Source: Sindora glabra (lineage: Eukaryota; Streptophyta; Magnoliopsida; Fabales; Fabaceae). From it: a stretch of DNA of 64,000 nt. Position 1 is the stretch's first letter. Every line of letters begins with the position of its first letter. The notes under the pieces are model-generated. The model saw only the letters and a program-made list of their open reading frames with translations, did no database searches and had not been told where the DNA came from. Shown here in pieces: positions 34,796 to 47,337 of this stretch. The DNA is taken from positions 90,482,895-90,546,894 of the forward strand of contig CM035226.1 in the NCBI GenBank assembly GCA_020226215.1, in the 5' to 3' direction. A program made the translations under genes and the position numbers.

Positions 34796-36708
34796 GAAAT
34801 TTTTTTTAAAATTAAAATTAAAATTAAAATTATCGTTATAATTAAGTATATTTCAAATAATATATTATATTTAACAACATTTATCTAAAATACTTTTTAT
34901 TTTAATTAATTTGAATTACTTAATATCTTTTTTAAATTTAATTTAATGTAAATTATACAACTATAATACATCAGTAGTATTAATAATAATGTCTAACAAT
35001 TTGTTCCAACATAAAAAAATGAATACTCATACAACAATTGTAAAAATAGTATTTATATGAATAAATTGTATATACACAATCCATGTAAATGTGTACACAT
35101 AAAAAATATAAAGATACATATAAAGAATATACTACGGGGGAAGGAGGTGTAAATATGCCGATGCACCATCATCATTATCATCCTGGCATGGTTGTTTTGG
35201 TTATTTTGCCAGGAAGTCTTTTTATAAGAATTATTATATATATTTTTATACAACTCCAATATGTTACATGTTATTATAATTGAATAATAACATTTATCAT
35301 TAAACATTAAAAGAAAGTAAGAGGATGCTATCACAAAATAGGGAACCATTGTTTGTCAATATTTATTTTAATCTAATTCTAAACAAATTAAATAATTTTC
35401 ATCATTTCAATTTTTTTCAAATTATATTTTTTTCAATTAATTTTAGCAAACTCAAAGAAGCTTCAGAATAAATAACACCGAATTAATATCCAAGAAATTA
35501 TAGCATTAGTAGATTAGGCTTAAAAAATATTTCACCGTACATTTTTTGTTAGTTTCATAAGTTATTCATTAATGTAATGTTATTGTAACTTTAGCTATTA
35601 GAATTATGTACATAACATATATTTTCTAAAATAATTAAGAAATGTTTCGTAATCTTTAAAAATTTACATTTCCTTATTTTAAAAATTAATTTTTAATCCA
35701 ATTAAAAATTCAAGATACATCGCAGTTGAAATTGTAAATAAAAAAATTAGTTAATGACAAAATTGACATTGAAAATAATAAAATATAATTCAAAAAATAT
35801 ATAAACTATATTTATTTTGGTTGTGTTTAGGGTTTAACTTTAACAAATAAATTTTAAAAATCAATCAATTATAAATTTTATAATTTTTAAAAGAAAAAAG
35901 TAAATTGAATTTATCCATAAAGGGGTAATTTTCATGTGAACTTCCTATTTTTGACTTTTTTTTCTATGTAATATAAATAGTATAATTTGGATTGTTAGAT
36001 TTGATTTTCATCTAGTCTCGAGTTTAATTGAATTTTTCTTATTATGTGGTGTAAATAGTATAATTTGAATTGTTAAGTTTCGATCTTAATTAAAAAAGAG
36101 ATTATATTATATTAATCTCTTATTTTCTAAGCTATATTCACATACTTATTCTAATTTTCTATCTTACATTATTTCAACAAATCTAATCATTTTGAAGTTT
36201 CCTAAATTGCATCATAAATTTTAGATTTTGTGGATAAAATATCATAACTACTTTATCTTACATTAATCTAACGAAATAATCTACACATATATTATATACT
36301 ACAAAGTTATAATTTAAAGGATACATAACAACAACAAAATTTATATTTACAAATTTTATGCTAAGTTAAATTTACATAAATAAATTTAAAATTTACAACA
36401 TGCAAAACTAAATAATACGGAATTTCATATTAAATTAAATATACTATCAACTCTATTAATTCATTGCAAACTATTAATCTCACATATAACATTTTACAAT
36501 AAAAATATTATAAATTTTAGTTCACATACTTTAATGGCAAAAATCTACTGATCAACTCTGAATACTCTCACGAACAAAGATAAGTACTAATAATAACTTA
36601 CAAATTAAAATATGAAATATACAAAATTAATACACATCAACATATATAAAAAATAAATATACTAAAATAGAAAAAATTATAAAAGAAAGAGAAAATTGAG
36701 AAACTTAC

Positions 36709-36778
36709 CTTAGGCCCACTGATTCTCCTTTGCAAGCGCGCAAATAAGAGGGGGAGGAGGCATCGAGGTTTATATAGG
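36709..36778 (-). promoter_or_regulatory. Putative transposon promoter and first-exon splice donor
   Basis: On the minus strand a CCTATATAAACC box (around 36778-36767) is followed by a CT-rich leader. About 60 bp downstream comes the splice donor AAG/GTAAGT (exon end 36709, GT at 36708-36707). This is the layout of a CACTA transposase-gene promoter lying just inside the right subterminal array. The coding region behind it is lost here. The assignment is from motifs only. Confidence 0.55.
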
Positions 36779-36794
36779 CGGATCCTTCATTAAC

Positions 36795-37400
36795 GACAAA
36801 AAACTCTCGGTCGTCGGTGAAGGGTCATCGCTGAAAGGTCCGCCTTCAGTGATGACTTGTCGTCACTGAAGGCCTTTTTTTGTAGCAAACAGGCCTTCAG
36901 CGACGACATCTGTCATCGTTGAAGCCTTGTCTCAAAAATCGGACAAGGCCTTCAATGACGACTATAGTCGTCGCTGAAGGGTCCACCTTTCAACGACGAC
37001 AAATATTGTTGCTGTAGGTGATCTTTGGAACTTGGGACAAACCTTCGGTGATGACATTTTTCTTCTTTGAAGGTTGCGCTTTTTAGCGATGATAGAGTTG
37101 TCGCTGAGGGCTTGGCCAATTTCCGAGGCTGGCTCTTCAGTGATGACAAATGTCGTCGCTGAAAGTGGGAACCTTCAGCGATGATAAATTATCATCGCTA
37201 AAGGCCAAATTTTCTCGCCAAATTTCTTTTAAGCTTTTAGCGATGACATTTGTCATCGCTAAAGCCTAATTCTTTTCCGCCGCGGTTTTTCGATTCCCTC
37301 TAAAAGTTATTTGGCTTTCGACAACAATGTCGTTGGAAATACTTTTAGCGATGATCGAATTTTTGTTGTCGCTAAAAACGTCATCGTTGTTGCTTCTTAT
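36795..37400. repeat. Right subterminal repeat array of the CACTA element
   Basis: Repeated 'ccttcagcgacgac', 'gtcgtcgctgaag' and related words alternate in orientation roughly every 35-60 bp, matching the units of the left array. A minus-strand open stretch at 37149-36952 across it is a by-product of the repeats. Confidence 0.85.
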
Positions 37401-37410
37401 TCTTGTAGTG

Positions 37411-37858
37411 GCATTATATACATCTTAGGAATCATATCATTAGCAAGGTTATTAATTTTCATGAACATTGTAAACTAATCATCTAAGATTATCATTTCAC
37501 CATTTTATGGTAATATAATGATAGTTTGTTTACTTAATCTTTTTTCATTTATTCAAATATTGTTCAAAATAGGAAAATGGGAATTAAAATTTATTATAAG
37601 ACCTAAAACTTTTTTCTATAAAATAACTTATTGACATTGGTTATTTGACAAATTCATTATCAATTACAAGCAACCATATATATGATCATCATTGTATATT
37701 AGAGGATTTTATGTCTATTTCACAATTGATGAAAAAAAAAATACAATAACATCAATTCCTATATGTGGGAGAAACTATTGTTGTTTCTTTTTTAGGATAT
37801 GCCTTTTTGAATCATATTATACATTAAATGCCAATTTTTAATAAATAATTGATGTTAA

Positions 37859-37889
<31 letters not shown>

Positions 37890-39169
37890 ACTATGACTTT
37901 TTTTAATAATTGACGTAATAAGTCATTCCCATCCTCGAACATTAGTCCCTCTTATAGTTTTTCAATGCCTAATTCCTCTTAATACTAACCCATACTCCCG
38001 ATTGTCCTTTCTAACATCTAACATCTCCAATAATATTATAAAATTTTAATTTCAATAATTTCAAAGATTATAAAAAATAATTAATATGGTAAAAATTTAT
38101 ATTCAATATTTGTTGATCAATATGTGAGGTTAGCACTTCCTATAAAAGCATATTTAAGTTTAATATCTTTAAATACAATAAACATTTACTATTATAGAAT
38201 ACTTAATTAACATCAGGTGTACAGTGGTTTACATATCAATTTTTGATCCACGCTCAATCAATGTCTTATCAAATATCATTGTGTATTCATTATTATGACA
38301 TTAATTATATAATTAACATAAAAAATGGCTATCATGTTAATTTTTTACTAGAAGCCAACATTCCAAATATTTTATCTTCTTTTAACATTTCATGTTAATT
38401 TTTAGTAAAAAAGAAAAAGAAAATCAACATGAAATGTTTGCCTTATATTTTTTTTTTAACATTGGTTTTTGACTTACTTGCTAGAATATAGTCAAAATTA
38501 AATAAGTTCAACATCCTGTCAAAAACTTATATTTTGAGCTAAAAATTTTAAAAAGTTATCACTTAATTGTTCTATTAAGGAAAATTTTATATTAATTTCA
38601 TGTGACTTTTCAAGATTTATCCATTTACAAAATGTCAAAGGCATTTTACTTTTCTTGAAATCATGAAAAATGGCCATTTTCGTGAACTTTTTCCACCTTT
38701 TCTCTATTAGTAATCATTGTACGAATGATTTCAGTCTTTGCTACAATATTTTTTTAAAACACATAATAAGTATCTAACAATCAAATATTTGTACAAAGGA
38801 AACACGAACAAAAATCTTTTAAAAATACATAAAAAATTGAAAAAAAATAGAAAATATGAAAATTTAAAATAGAAGTAAGAAAGACACTTCTTATGATTTG
38901 AAATAGTGGCCTAGAAAATTAAAGCATTTACTTTATACTCAATGTTAGTTAAAGGAATATTGATAGCTTACTAACATATGGTATAGGACAAAAGTATATC
39001 TAAGGTTCTATAGAAGGAGATAGATAGAGATGATGATGGAGCTTGAAAATAAATAAGAGAAAAAATGAAAATAATAATAATAAAAAAGATGTGCTTTATA
39101 TATAATATAAAAATATCACTGCATCTAAGGTTCTTACCTAACTTTTGTAACACTTTTAAATATTACTTA
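37411..39169. other. Spacer with (AC)n tract and a small hairpin
   Basis: A pure (AC)n run lies at 37861-37889. Near 38386-38440 a hairpin forms between 'aacatttcatgttaattttt' and 'aaaatcaacatgaaatgttt'. No gene is visible. The region grades into the repeat block that follows. Confidence 0.5.
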
Positions 39170-39790
39170 TTTCTAAAATTGATATTTTAAGTTTCATCAT
39201 TTTCCCAACAACCTAATGTTATACTTTTTAATGTCAATTAAGTAAAAAATTAATATCTTAAGTTTTCTAATAGTTTCAAAAATGTCATTCTGACTAAATA
39301 GAAGTCAACTAATTCTAAAATTAATGTCATAAGTTTTTTAATTTTTTGAACAACTTTCAAATGTTATATGTTATGATGTCGATTAAATAAAAATTTAATA
39401 TCTTAAGTTTCTATATAATTTTAAAAATATCACCATATTCAAAAGGATGTCAGTTTAATTGATATCTTAATTTTTCTCATTTTTTGAGTAACCTTTAAAT
39501 ATTATACATTATAACATTCATTAAGTGAAATATCGTTGTCTTAAATTTTTTGATATTTTTAAAAATCTCACTACATTTAAATATACACAAGTTAATTTTA
39601 AAGCTAACATTGTAAATTTCTTTGTTTTTGTAATAACCTTCAAATGCCATATATTATGATATCAATTAAGTAAAAAATCATCATATTAAGTTTATTAGGA
39701 ATCTAAAAAATGTTACTATATCAAAATAGATGTTAGTTGTATTTATTAATCATAATCTTATTAGTTCTAATAATTTCAAAAATATCACCA
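39170..39790. repeat. Degenerate tandem repeats, period about 150-165 bp
   Basis: Four or so units contain, in order, 'ttaagttt', 'aacctttcaaatgttatat', 'gatgtcaattaagtaaaaa', 'ttaatatcttaagttt' and 'aaaatgtcactatat'. Their divergence is high. The core resembles the subterminal repeats of some eudicot DNA transposons ('gatgtcgatt...'), but I cannot prove the origin. Confidence 0.6.
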
Positions 39791-40760
39791 TATCAATATA
39801 GACATCAATTTTGCCTTTTATCGATATCTATTTACTAATATAGAATTGCAATTCTATATTATTGATTTATTAAATTTTGATGTATAATATTACACATTTC
39901 ATATAAATAAATGATAGATAATACTACCAAATGCCAAACAAGATAAATGAAGCCAAATTTCTTCCTTGTACAAATTCATAAAAGTAGTATCAAAATAAAT
40001 GACAATAAAATATGGTAAATATGAATCCAAATACTAAGTTGCAAGAATAAACAAACATGAAAATTAAAAAAAAAAACCTTACTTTTATATGAGAATGTTT
40101 TTCTAGTGACTACGTAACCCATAGATTTAGTGATGAGCTAATTGATCATCTTCATTATTGCAAACGATTAGTGAGTATAAACATAAAATTAAAAAGAATT
40201 ATCTTAAAATTGGAAGGTGAGTATATCTTAACAAAGAGAGGATTATTTTAGGATTGCAAGAGTTTTATGATGAAATTTGTAAATGGTATCATGATTTCAC
40301 TCTTTTTATTTTTTTTCTTATGCTATTATTTTAAGTTTCCACATTGGCTATTGGAAAAACCCACCATTTATTAAAAATGATGTTGTTCTACTATAGAATT
40401 TTATATGTTAGTATTAAATAAAAAACAATGTCAAAAACCAAAATCTTTTGTTTGACCAACTTTTTTCATAATCTTCCAAGCAATAATTCTATAATTTTAG
40501 CATAAATCTTGTAAAAATTAATATCATTTTATGAATTGATGAATTTTATTTTTAGTTTAACTTAATCTAAATGAAGTCAATAACATTAAAATTATTTTTA
40601 TATTATAACATTTTTTTATACAATTAAATAGATGAAAATAGCAATAGATTAAACTATAGAAACAACTGAGAAATTATAATTTACAATGAATAACAAATTT
40701 TAAATAAAAGAAAAAATAAGGTACCTCTTCTTATAATTTCTTTTGTATTGCTTAAGAGCT
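39791..40760. other. AT-rich spacer between repeat blocks
   Basis: No gene or strongly structured repeat is visible. Confidence 0.4.
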
Positions 40761-40764
40761 TGGG

Positions 40765-41565
40765 TTAGAGGATGTAAATAGAACTAAATTGTTGATAAAT
40801 TATAATGGGAAGAAGCAAAATAATCATTTTTGCAATCAACCTAAGCCTTTTTAATGCAAAAATGGTCATTTTACTTCTTCTTACTACAATTTTTCATCAA
40901 TTTTCTCAACTTTGCATTTTCTCAATTTTTACTATAATTTACACTAAACAATAAAGATGGCTTTAAAAGGTATAGATAATTACAAACTAATAATAAATTA
41001 TAATGAAAAGAAGTAGCATAACTATTCTTATAATAAACTCAAGCCTTTTAATACAAGAATGGTCATTCTTCTTATTACAATTTCTCATCAATTTTTTTTA
41101 TCTTTGTATTTTTTTAGCATTTCTAAATGTGCTTCTTGTGATAGATACTAAATACTATAATATATTAACAATAAAGATGGCTTTGGAGGGTGTGGATAGT
41201 TATAAACTAATGATAAATTATAATAAGAAGAAATAGCCTATTCATTTTTACAATGAACTTAAGTCTTTTGATACAAAAATGGATATGCTATTTCATCTCA
41301 CTACAATTTCTCATTAATTTTCCCCTCTTGAAGTTTTCTCAATATCTATAAATGTGCTTTTTAGGATGGAACTTAAATGTTATATATAATTTAGAATGAA
41401 AAATAAAGGTGGCTTTGAAGATGTAAATAATTGCAAATTGATAAAAAATTATAAAAAGAAGAAGTAGTGCGTGTCCAATTTTGCATTGAACTTAAGTCTT
41501 TTAATGTAAAAATGGATGTACTATATCTTTCCACTACAATTTCTTATTAATTTTCACATCATAAG
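40765..41565. repeat. Tandem repeat array, about 200-230-bp unit, 3.5 copies
   Basis: Units start near 40796, 40996, 41216 and 41446 (the last truncated) with 'aaattataat.agaagaa'. They share 'aagccttttaatac.aaaatgg', 'actacaatttctcattaattt', 'ataaagatggcttt' and 'tgtggatag.ta.aaac'. The end of a further unit lies just upstream (40765-40796). Divergence between units is moderate. No protein is encoded. Confidence 0.82.
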
Positions 41566-41589
41566 ACAAAAATGTTTCAAATGGAGAGT

Positions 41590-43480
41590 GTGAATAAAAT
41601 TTATAAGCAACCTGCAAAACTTTAGACATTAATCATTAAATATTTTCATATGTTTTATTTTATAACTTCACTATTAATATACCTTAAAATATCATAATTT
41701 TTAACAGTTTCCCAATATGTGTTATTAGTAAATGTGTTTAGTATTTAATATATGCTTACACATTAGTTGTATAAAAAAAACCAACGTGGTAGGTATTTTC
41801 ATCTTTTCATAATCCATCACTTCATCTCCTATATTATTTCTAGTACATCTCTTCATTTTCTAATACAACTTTTGCACCTTGTAAATACCATTTTTATAGG
41901 TATATATTTATTACACATTAGCTTGTCATTGGTATATCTTTAGACATTGGTAGGTCAGAAGGTTAAAAAAACTAATATAGTATCTACTTCCAATATTTGT
42001 TAATTTTTCCAAAACATATTAGTTTGAATAAAATCAATGTTGTTTGCCTTTTTTCTTTTAAAATACAACTTTTGCATAGTGATAATTTTTTTAAACAATG
42101 TCTTACACAAAAATAACTAGATCATCAATAAAGTTTATAGCATAATCATCATTACATCCTAAATTAAAATCATTATAATTTACAACATAATTAGTACATA
42201 AAATCAGTATCAGGTGGAATATGAGAACAACATGCCTATCAATGTTACACACTTTGAAATGTTTTGAATTTTATGATCATAGCAATCACATTAAATTATG
42301 AATATCTTTTATTCATGATCATCTATTTAAAGGCAGAAGATAATAGTAATTTGATGAGAAGCTCATGATTATAAGATTCGAAACTTTTTCTAAATGCATA
42401 GCAAGAGTAGATGTGTTATCCTTTTAATCCATCTAAACATAAAATAAAGTAAAAGAGAAATATAAAGATAGAACGAAAAATAATATATGCTAGTTATTAT
42501 ATCAAAATCGATGTCCTTACATAGTTAAATGATGTCTAAAATTTTAGCAGTTTCCTAATACCATGTATGATGTCATTTGTGGTAAATATTTGTTGCCATC
42601 CTTAGTAAATACTTACAATTTATTACAAGTTAGGTGGCAAGTGTTATACTCTCATATGTTGGTTAATTAGATAAAAAAAAACTAACATGGTAACTTCATA
42701 ATATTTTTTTAATCTAACATTTCATCTTTTCCTCTAATTTTTCAAGATCACATTGAGTTTTTAACAAATAACCAAAGTGATTTATTCTTTTTATAGTAAC
42801 TTTTTCATTCTAATATTTTTCAAATAATAGATACTAATTTTTTTCAAATGTTATCAACTTTCTACATCATAACCTTTTTCTAACAACAAATGCTAATTAC
42901 AAATCATTTTTATAACAATATTAACTAGTAAATATTGTATAGTAACATTACAATAATCATTTGATGTAATTTACAAATTACTATCTACCATATGTTTCCT
43001 ATAAAACAATGACCTACATAAACGTTGCAATACATCATTGATACAGTTACAATGTAGTTATTCATTTCTTATGTTAAAAAGATTAAAATCCTTATTATAA
43101 ATTCTCATTTATTAAAAAGATTTGATATGTTTCATTATGTTAAAATGCTCCACCAAATTTTATAAATATTGGCCATTCATTCTTTGTAGTATCAAGTAGA
43201 ATATGATGACAACACACACAATCAATATTGTAGAATTAAAAAATGTTTCAAATCTTATTATTATGAGTATTTCATCAAATCATGCATATTTTTATGATTA
43301 TGAGCATCCTATCCCAATAGATGAAAACTATGATTTGAAAGGAAACTCGTAATTATAAGATTGAAACAATTCTAATTATGTAGTATTGATGGTGTGTTGT
43401 CATCTTATGCTACTTAAATAAAATAATAAAGTGAAAGAGAATTTTATAGATAGCGAGAACAACAACAAATGTCAATTATT
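41590..43480. repeat. Degenerate direct duplication of a ~0.9-kb unit
   Basis: Unit A (about 41640-42500) and unit B (about 42540-43480) share ordered landmarks. These include 'cagtttccc.aata', the 'aaaaaaa.caacgtggta' / 'aaaaaaaactaacatggta' pair, 'atcagtatcaggtggaatatg' / 'agtatcaagtagaatatg', and a final 'ataaagtgaaagaga'-type stretch. The copies are strongly diverged. Neither contains a gene. Confidence 0.6.
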
Positions 43481-44379
43481 AAAGAAAAATTAATGTGTAA
43501 ACATTTTATATTTCCAAGCAAGATGATTTAGATATCTTTTGAACAATGATTATAAAAAATTGACATCCTAACTTATTGACCAATAACTTTCAATGTTGAT
43601 CTTTTATTCAAATCAACGTCATAAGTTGCTCTTAATTTTAAAAATATCATCACACCAACTTATTATGTTGGTTTTTTATTAGAGTCAACATTATAAATTG
43701 CTTGCACTTGGAAAAATGTCTGCATCAGTTTTCAGTAGTATAATTGATTTTAATGTGGTAATGTTAAAGTGCAAATCTATAGTAATGTCAAGGCAAAGGA
43801 TACAACACAATAATTAGATTATAATTATCCTTATTTATATTATCTTATAATTTATTAAGAGAATATCAAATTAGTATACTCCTTTGTTTTAATACAATAT
43901 TAAGTAAAGAGAAAAAGAAAATGTTAGTGATTAAAAGAGGGATAAAAAAGGTTAATATAATTAAATTGGATCTAAATTTAGTGCGGTATGTATAGCTGTA
44001 GTTGTTATATTTGCCTATTGATTAAATAGATCCCATGAAAATGCAAAAGGTCCCATACACGACTTGAACTGGCTGGATCCAACATCTAACCACTAATTAG
44101 TATAAACCCTATGGAAATTTAAGGGTCAATGCATTTGGATAGTCATATGTAACATTTGGCTAGTAATTAGTATAGACTCCATAAAAATGTAAAAGGTTCC
44201 AAACATTTAAATGGTTAAATACAATAATTACTACTGTAATTATTGCACTAAATTAAAATGTAATTTTATTAAAAAAATATGAATAAAATATTAAATGAAA
44301 TCCTATTATTAATTATGCTATTAAAAGTAAGAATAAAATATTAAATAAAAATTTAGTAGTTTATCATAGGCCAAAAGAG
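43481..44379. other. End of repeat block and spacer
   Basis: 43560-43745 holds palindromic words such as 'atgttggttttttattagag' followed by 'tcaacat', similar to subterminal repeats of DNA transposons. It stops at 'ttttcagtagta', which resembles a decayed TAGTG end. The stretch 44020-44200 contains two degraded copies of a short motif ('cccatgaaaatgcaaaaggt'). No gene is visible. Confidence 0.35.
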
Positions 44380-44455
44380 GATATATATATATATATATAT
44401 ATATAGGAAGAGAGAGAGAGAGAGAGAGGGGGTAAGGGAGAGGGAGGGAGGAAGA
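44380..44455. repeat. Compound microsatellite (AT)n-(AG)n and purine tract
   Basis: An AT run (44380-44405) is followed by an AG run (44407-44429) and a purine-only stretch to about 44455. Confidence 0.92.
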
Positions 44456-45335
44456 GAGATACACGCACATATTGACAGGAGGAGAATTCTATACTTCAAA
44501 TATGAATTTTATCATTGCATGTCATCCAACATGAACATCTCCACCATCAATTATATCCTCCATAAATTCGGAAGCAACTTGCAACCTGTGCATCCAATGC
44601 GTCTGCCAAAAGTTTTTTGTTTTGTTTGATTTTTTTTTATTTCCTTCAATTTGGTTAGATATATTCATCAGTCAGATTTTTTTGGCATTATCATCAAAAT
44701 TTTATTTATTTTGGTGGAAAACATCTTCTATAAAAATATAATAACAAATTATTAAGATTGTGAAAAATGCTTTATATGTTCCATTCTAAATGTAAAGAGT
44801 TTGGTGGAAAATGATTTTATCATTTTTAAAGAAGAAATTATTTTCCTTAATTACCATGAGCTTAGATATAATTTTTTTAATAACAAGATATAGAGATAAT
44901 ATGGTATTTCTTTTTTTATTTAGAAACACAAAAGGTTCTCCTAAAAAAATCTTTGAAAAAACTAACGAAGGCTAAGTGAATCCTAGAATTAAGGAGGCTA
45001 TTTCTTAATTTGTCAAAATATGAAAGACAACAAATTTTTAGTGTTACAAGAAAACTGAAAATATCTTCCTAAATTTTTTCCTTTATAAAGGTGACTTTTT
45101 TTTTAATTTTCATTAATTGTAACTAGCTAGTATGATTTTTTCATGTTTGAACTAAAAAAAATCCTTTGATGATGATGATGATAAAATATGTAATATAATA
45201 AATAAAATGCATTATTGTTATAAAATATTATTTATTTATTTATAATATATTTCTTTTTAGTGATAGAAATGGTTAATTCATTGTATAAATTCAAGAGTGA
45301 GCTTAGAACATAAAAGAAGGTACAATTTTTATAAA
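44456..45335. other. AT-rich spacer
   Basis: No gene or repeat that I can define. Confidence 0.4.
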
Positions 45336-45995
45336 ACACCTAATGTTGCTTGAGATAGATGCTCTTAGAGATCATTTGATTGATAAAAGTAACATGAGAA
45401 GTATAACTTCTCAAGAAGTAAAAAATCATCAAGTTATTTAATTCACTGGCCACTAACTATCAAAATGAAGAAAGTTTTATTTTCTACAAACTATGAAAAA
45501 TTGCTTAGCTACATCCCTTATAAGAAAACTTTTCATATTATTTATAAATAGGAGTATAAAACTACTCATACTTAATTGAACTAATGATCACTTAAATATT
45601 TTAATTCTAAATAAAAATTATATTTATTATATATCTATTATATGACTTTATTTATCATTTTATATTTATCACCTTTATTTTTTCATGATTTTATTATTTA
45701 ATTATAAATATAAAAATTATGTATTTAATATATGATATAGTATTATATGAGATTAATTATTTATTCTATTAATGATTAAACTAATATTTTCAAATTTTTC
45801 TTTCATTTGAATTATATTTCATTTAATTATGTTAAGATGATCTAATATGTATATATAAAGAACATCTCAATGTTTTAATGTAAGTTTATTTTATTTTTAA
45901 AATAAACTAAAAATAAGAAATTACAAATTTAGAGATATTACGAGCAAAAGAGAGAATAAAATTATGGTTTTAAAAAAATTAGAAAAGATTAAAAT
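45336..45995 (+). repeat. Dispersed repeat family, copy 1
   Basis: About 650 bp align, with gaps, to 49005-49895 in the same orientation. Shared landmarks are 'agaagttttattttctacaaa' / 'agaagttttccttttcacaaa', 'aaaaactatgtattta' type text, 'ttatatttcatttaattat' and 'aagatgatctaatatgtatat' / 'aagataatctaggatatat'. The family is unidentified; it has no coding sequence. Confidence 0.65.
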
Positions 45996-47251
45996 ATATC
46001 AACATTTCTTATTTTTTATATTGTACTTTTATTAGTTATTTTGATAATATTTTTTAGTAGGTTCAATTTTATGCTCACTCAAAGTCAAAATACTCCAAAA
46101 AAATATATTTCTTTTGAATTTTGTCTTCTATAAAGAGGGGTTAAAATTGATTTTTTGGATAGTTATAAGTGAATATCAAATTAATTGAGTCAAATTTTGA
46201 AGAGGTACAAATTACATTCAATATATGTGTATTTCTAATTGAATTTTGAATAGAAACTAGTTTAAATAAACAAAATATTAATGATTAAAAGTACAAGTAG
46301 GCAAATTGTAATACTTAAAACTATAGATAGATTAAGAAAAAATGAGATTACAAATAGGTAAAATATGATTTTTCTTAAATAAAAAGATATTATATCATTA
46401 AAAATGAATCATAATTAATTTTATTACCAACAAGAAAATTTTTCAAAATTTATTTAATAATATAAAAACTCATTAATAAACAATTAGTGTAAAAAACTCA
46501 TGTTGCATCATTTTCTATGTCAGCACTTGATTAGATTGAATTCCAAAAACCTACATTTACTTGTTAAGGGGCCAGTTCTTTTTCAATGTAATAAAGGAGA
46601 CACATGGCATATGGGATGCAACAATATATAATTTATACAGTAGAAACCTCCATATATAAAACTACTTGTCTTCATTGCATAAATGTCACCTTCACAATCA
46701 TTGCTTTCCCTCCAAAATTCCCACATCTTCTCTATTTTTTCTTTTTACTAATTAACCATAGCATTTATTTGTTATCCATCATCTATTTAAATTTATATTA
46801 ATACATCTTAAATTTAGAAATTAGATTAGTATACATTTAACTATATTTTTTAATATTTATATTTTAAATTCAAATTGATTTATATACCATTATTTGTTAC
46901 ATTTAAATCTTATCTTATTCCCAAAGACCATGGACCCGCTTTTACTCCTACAAATTCGTTAAACACGTTGTCTGAAACTTCTTATGGAATGTCCCTGCAC
47001 TTATTTAGATTTGGCATCTCAAGCCTCTTTGCTCCAATCCATTTTAAATTCAATTTTTTTAATTATGCACTATTATTTTACTAACTTTTTAATTTACTTT
47101 ATCTCTCTTTACACATTTTTTAAATTTGTTTTCTTCTTTTTTAAACCTTATATTACTTTACAATTTATACATAATTTTTTTATTTACTCAATTATATTTT
47201 TTATTTTTTTTACCTATATTAATTCAACTCACACATCAGTATTACGAAATA

Positions 47252-47253
<2 letters not shown>
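45996..47253. other. AT-rich spacer
   Basis: 46050-46390 resembles an arm of the foldback family at 50370-50830. Open stretches at 46604-46801, 46875-47084 and 46984-47415 are low-complexity and lack motifs. No gene is supported. Confidence 0.45.

Positions 47254-47335
<82 letters not shown>
47254..47335. repeat. (AT)n microsatellite, about 82 bp
   Basis: An uninterrupted AT dinucleotide run; Tyr-Ile 'proteins' read across it are artefacts. Confidence 0.95.

Positions 47336-47337
<2 letters not shown>

Larger units (their letters stand above)
34303..37410 (-). mobile_element. Non-autonomous CACTA (En/Spm-type) DNA transposon, 3108 bp
   Basis: The element starts CACTATAGCAAAAAAG and ends with TTCTTGTAGTG, whose inverse is CACTACAAGAA. 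It is flanked by an exact 3-bp direct repeat GCA (34300s: 'gca' before, 37411-37413 after), the hallmark of CACTA elements. Both ends carry dense subterminal repeats of a 'cttcagcgacgac' / 'gtcgtcgctgaag' core (about 34320-34790 and 36795-37400). Such repeats bind the element's transposase-associated protein. The 2-kb interior has no transposase sequence, so movement would need proteins from elsewhere. A promoter-like segment with a splice donor points leftwards from the right end, hence the minus strand. Intact ends suggest relatively recent activity. Confidence 0.92.
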
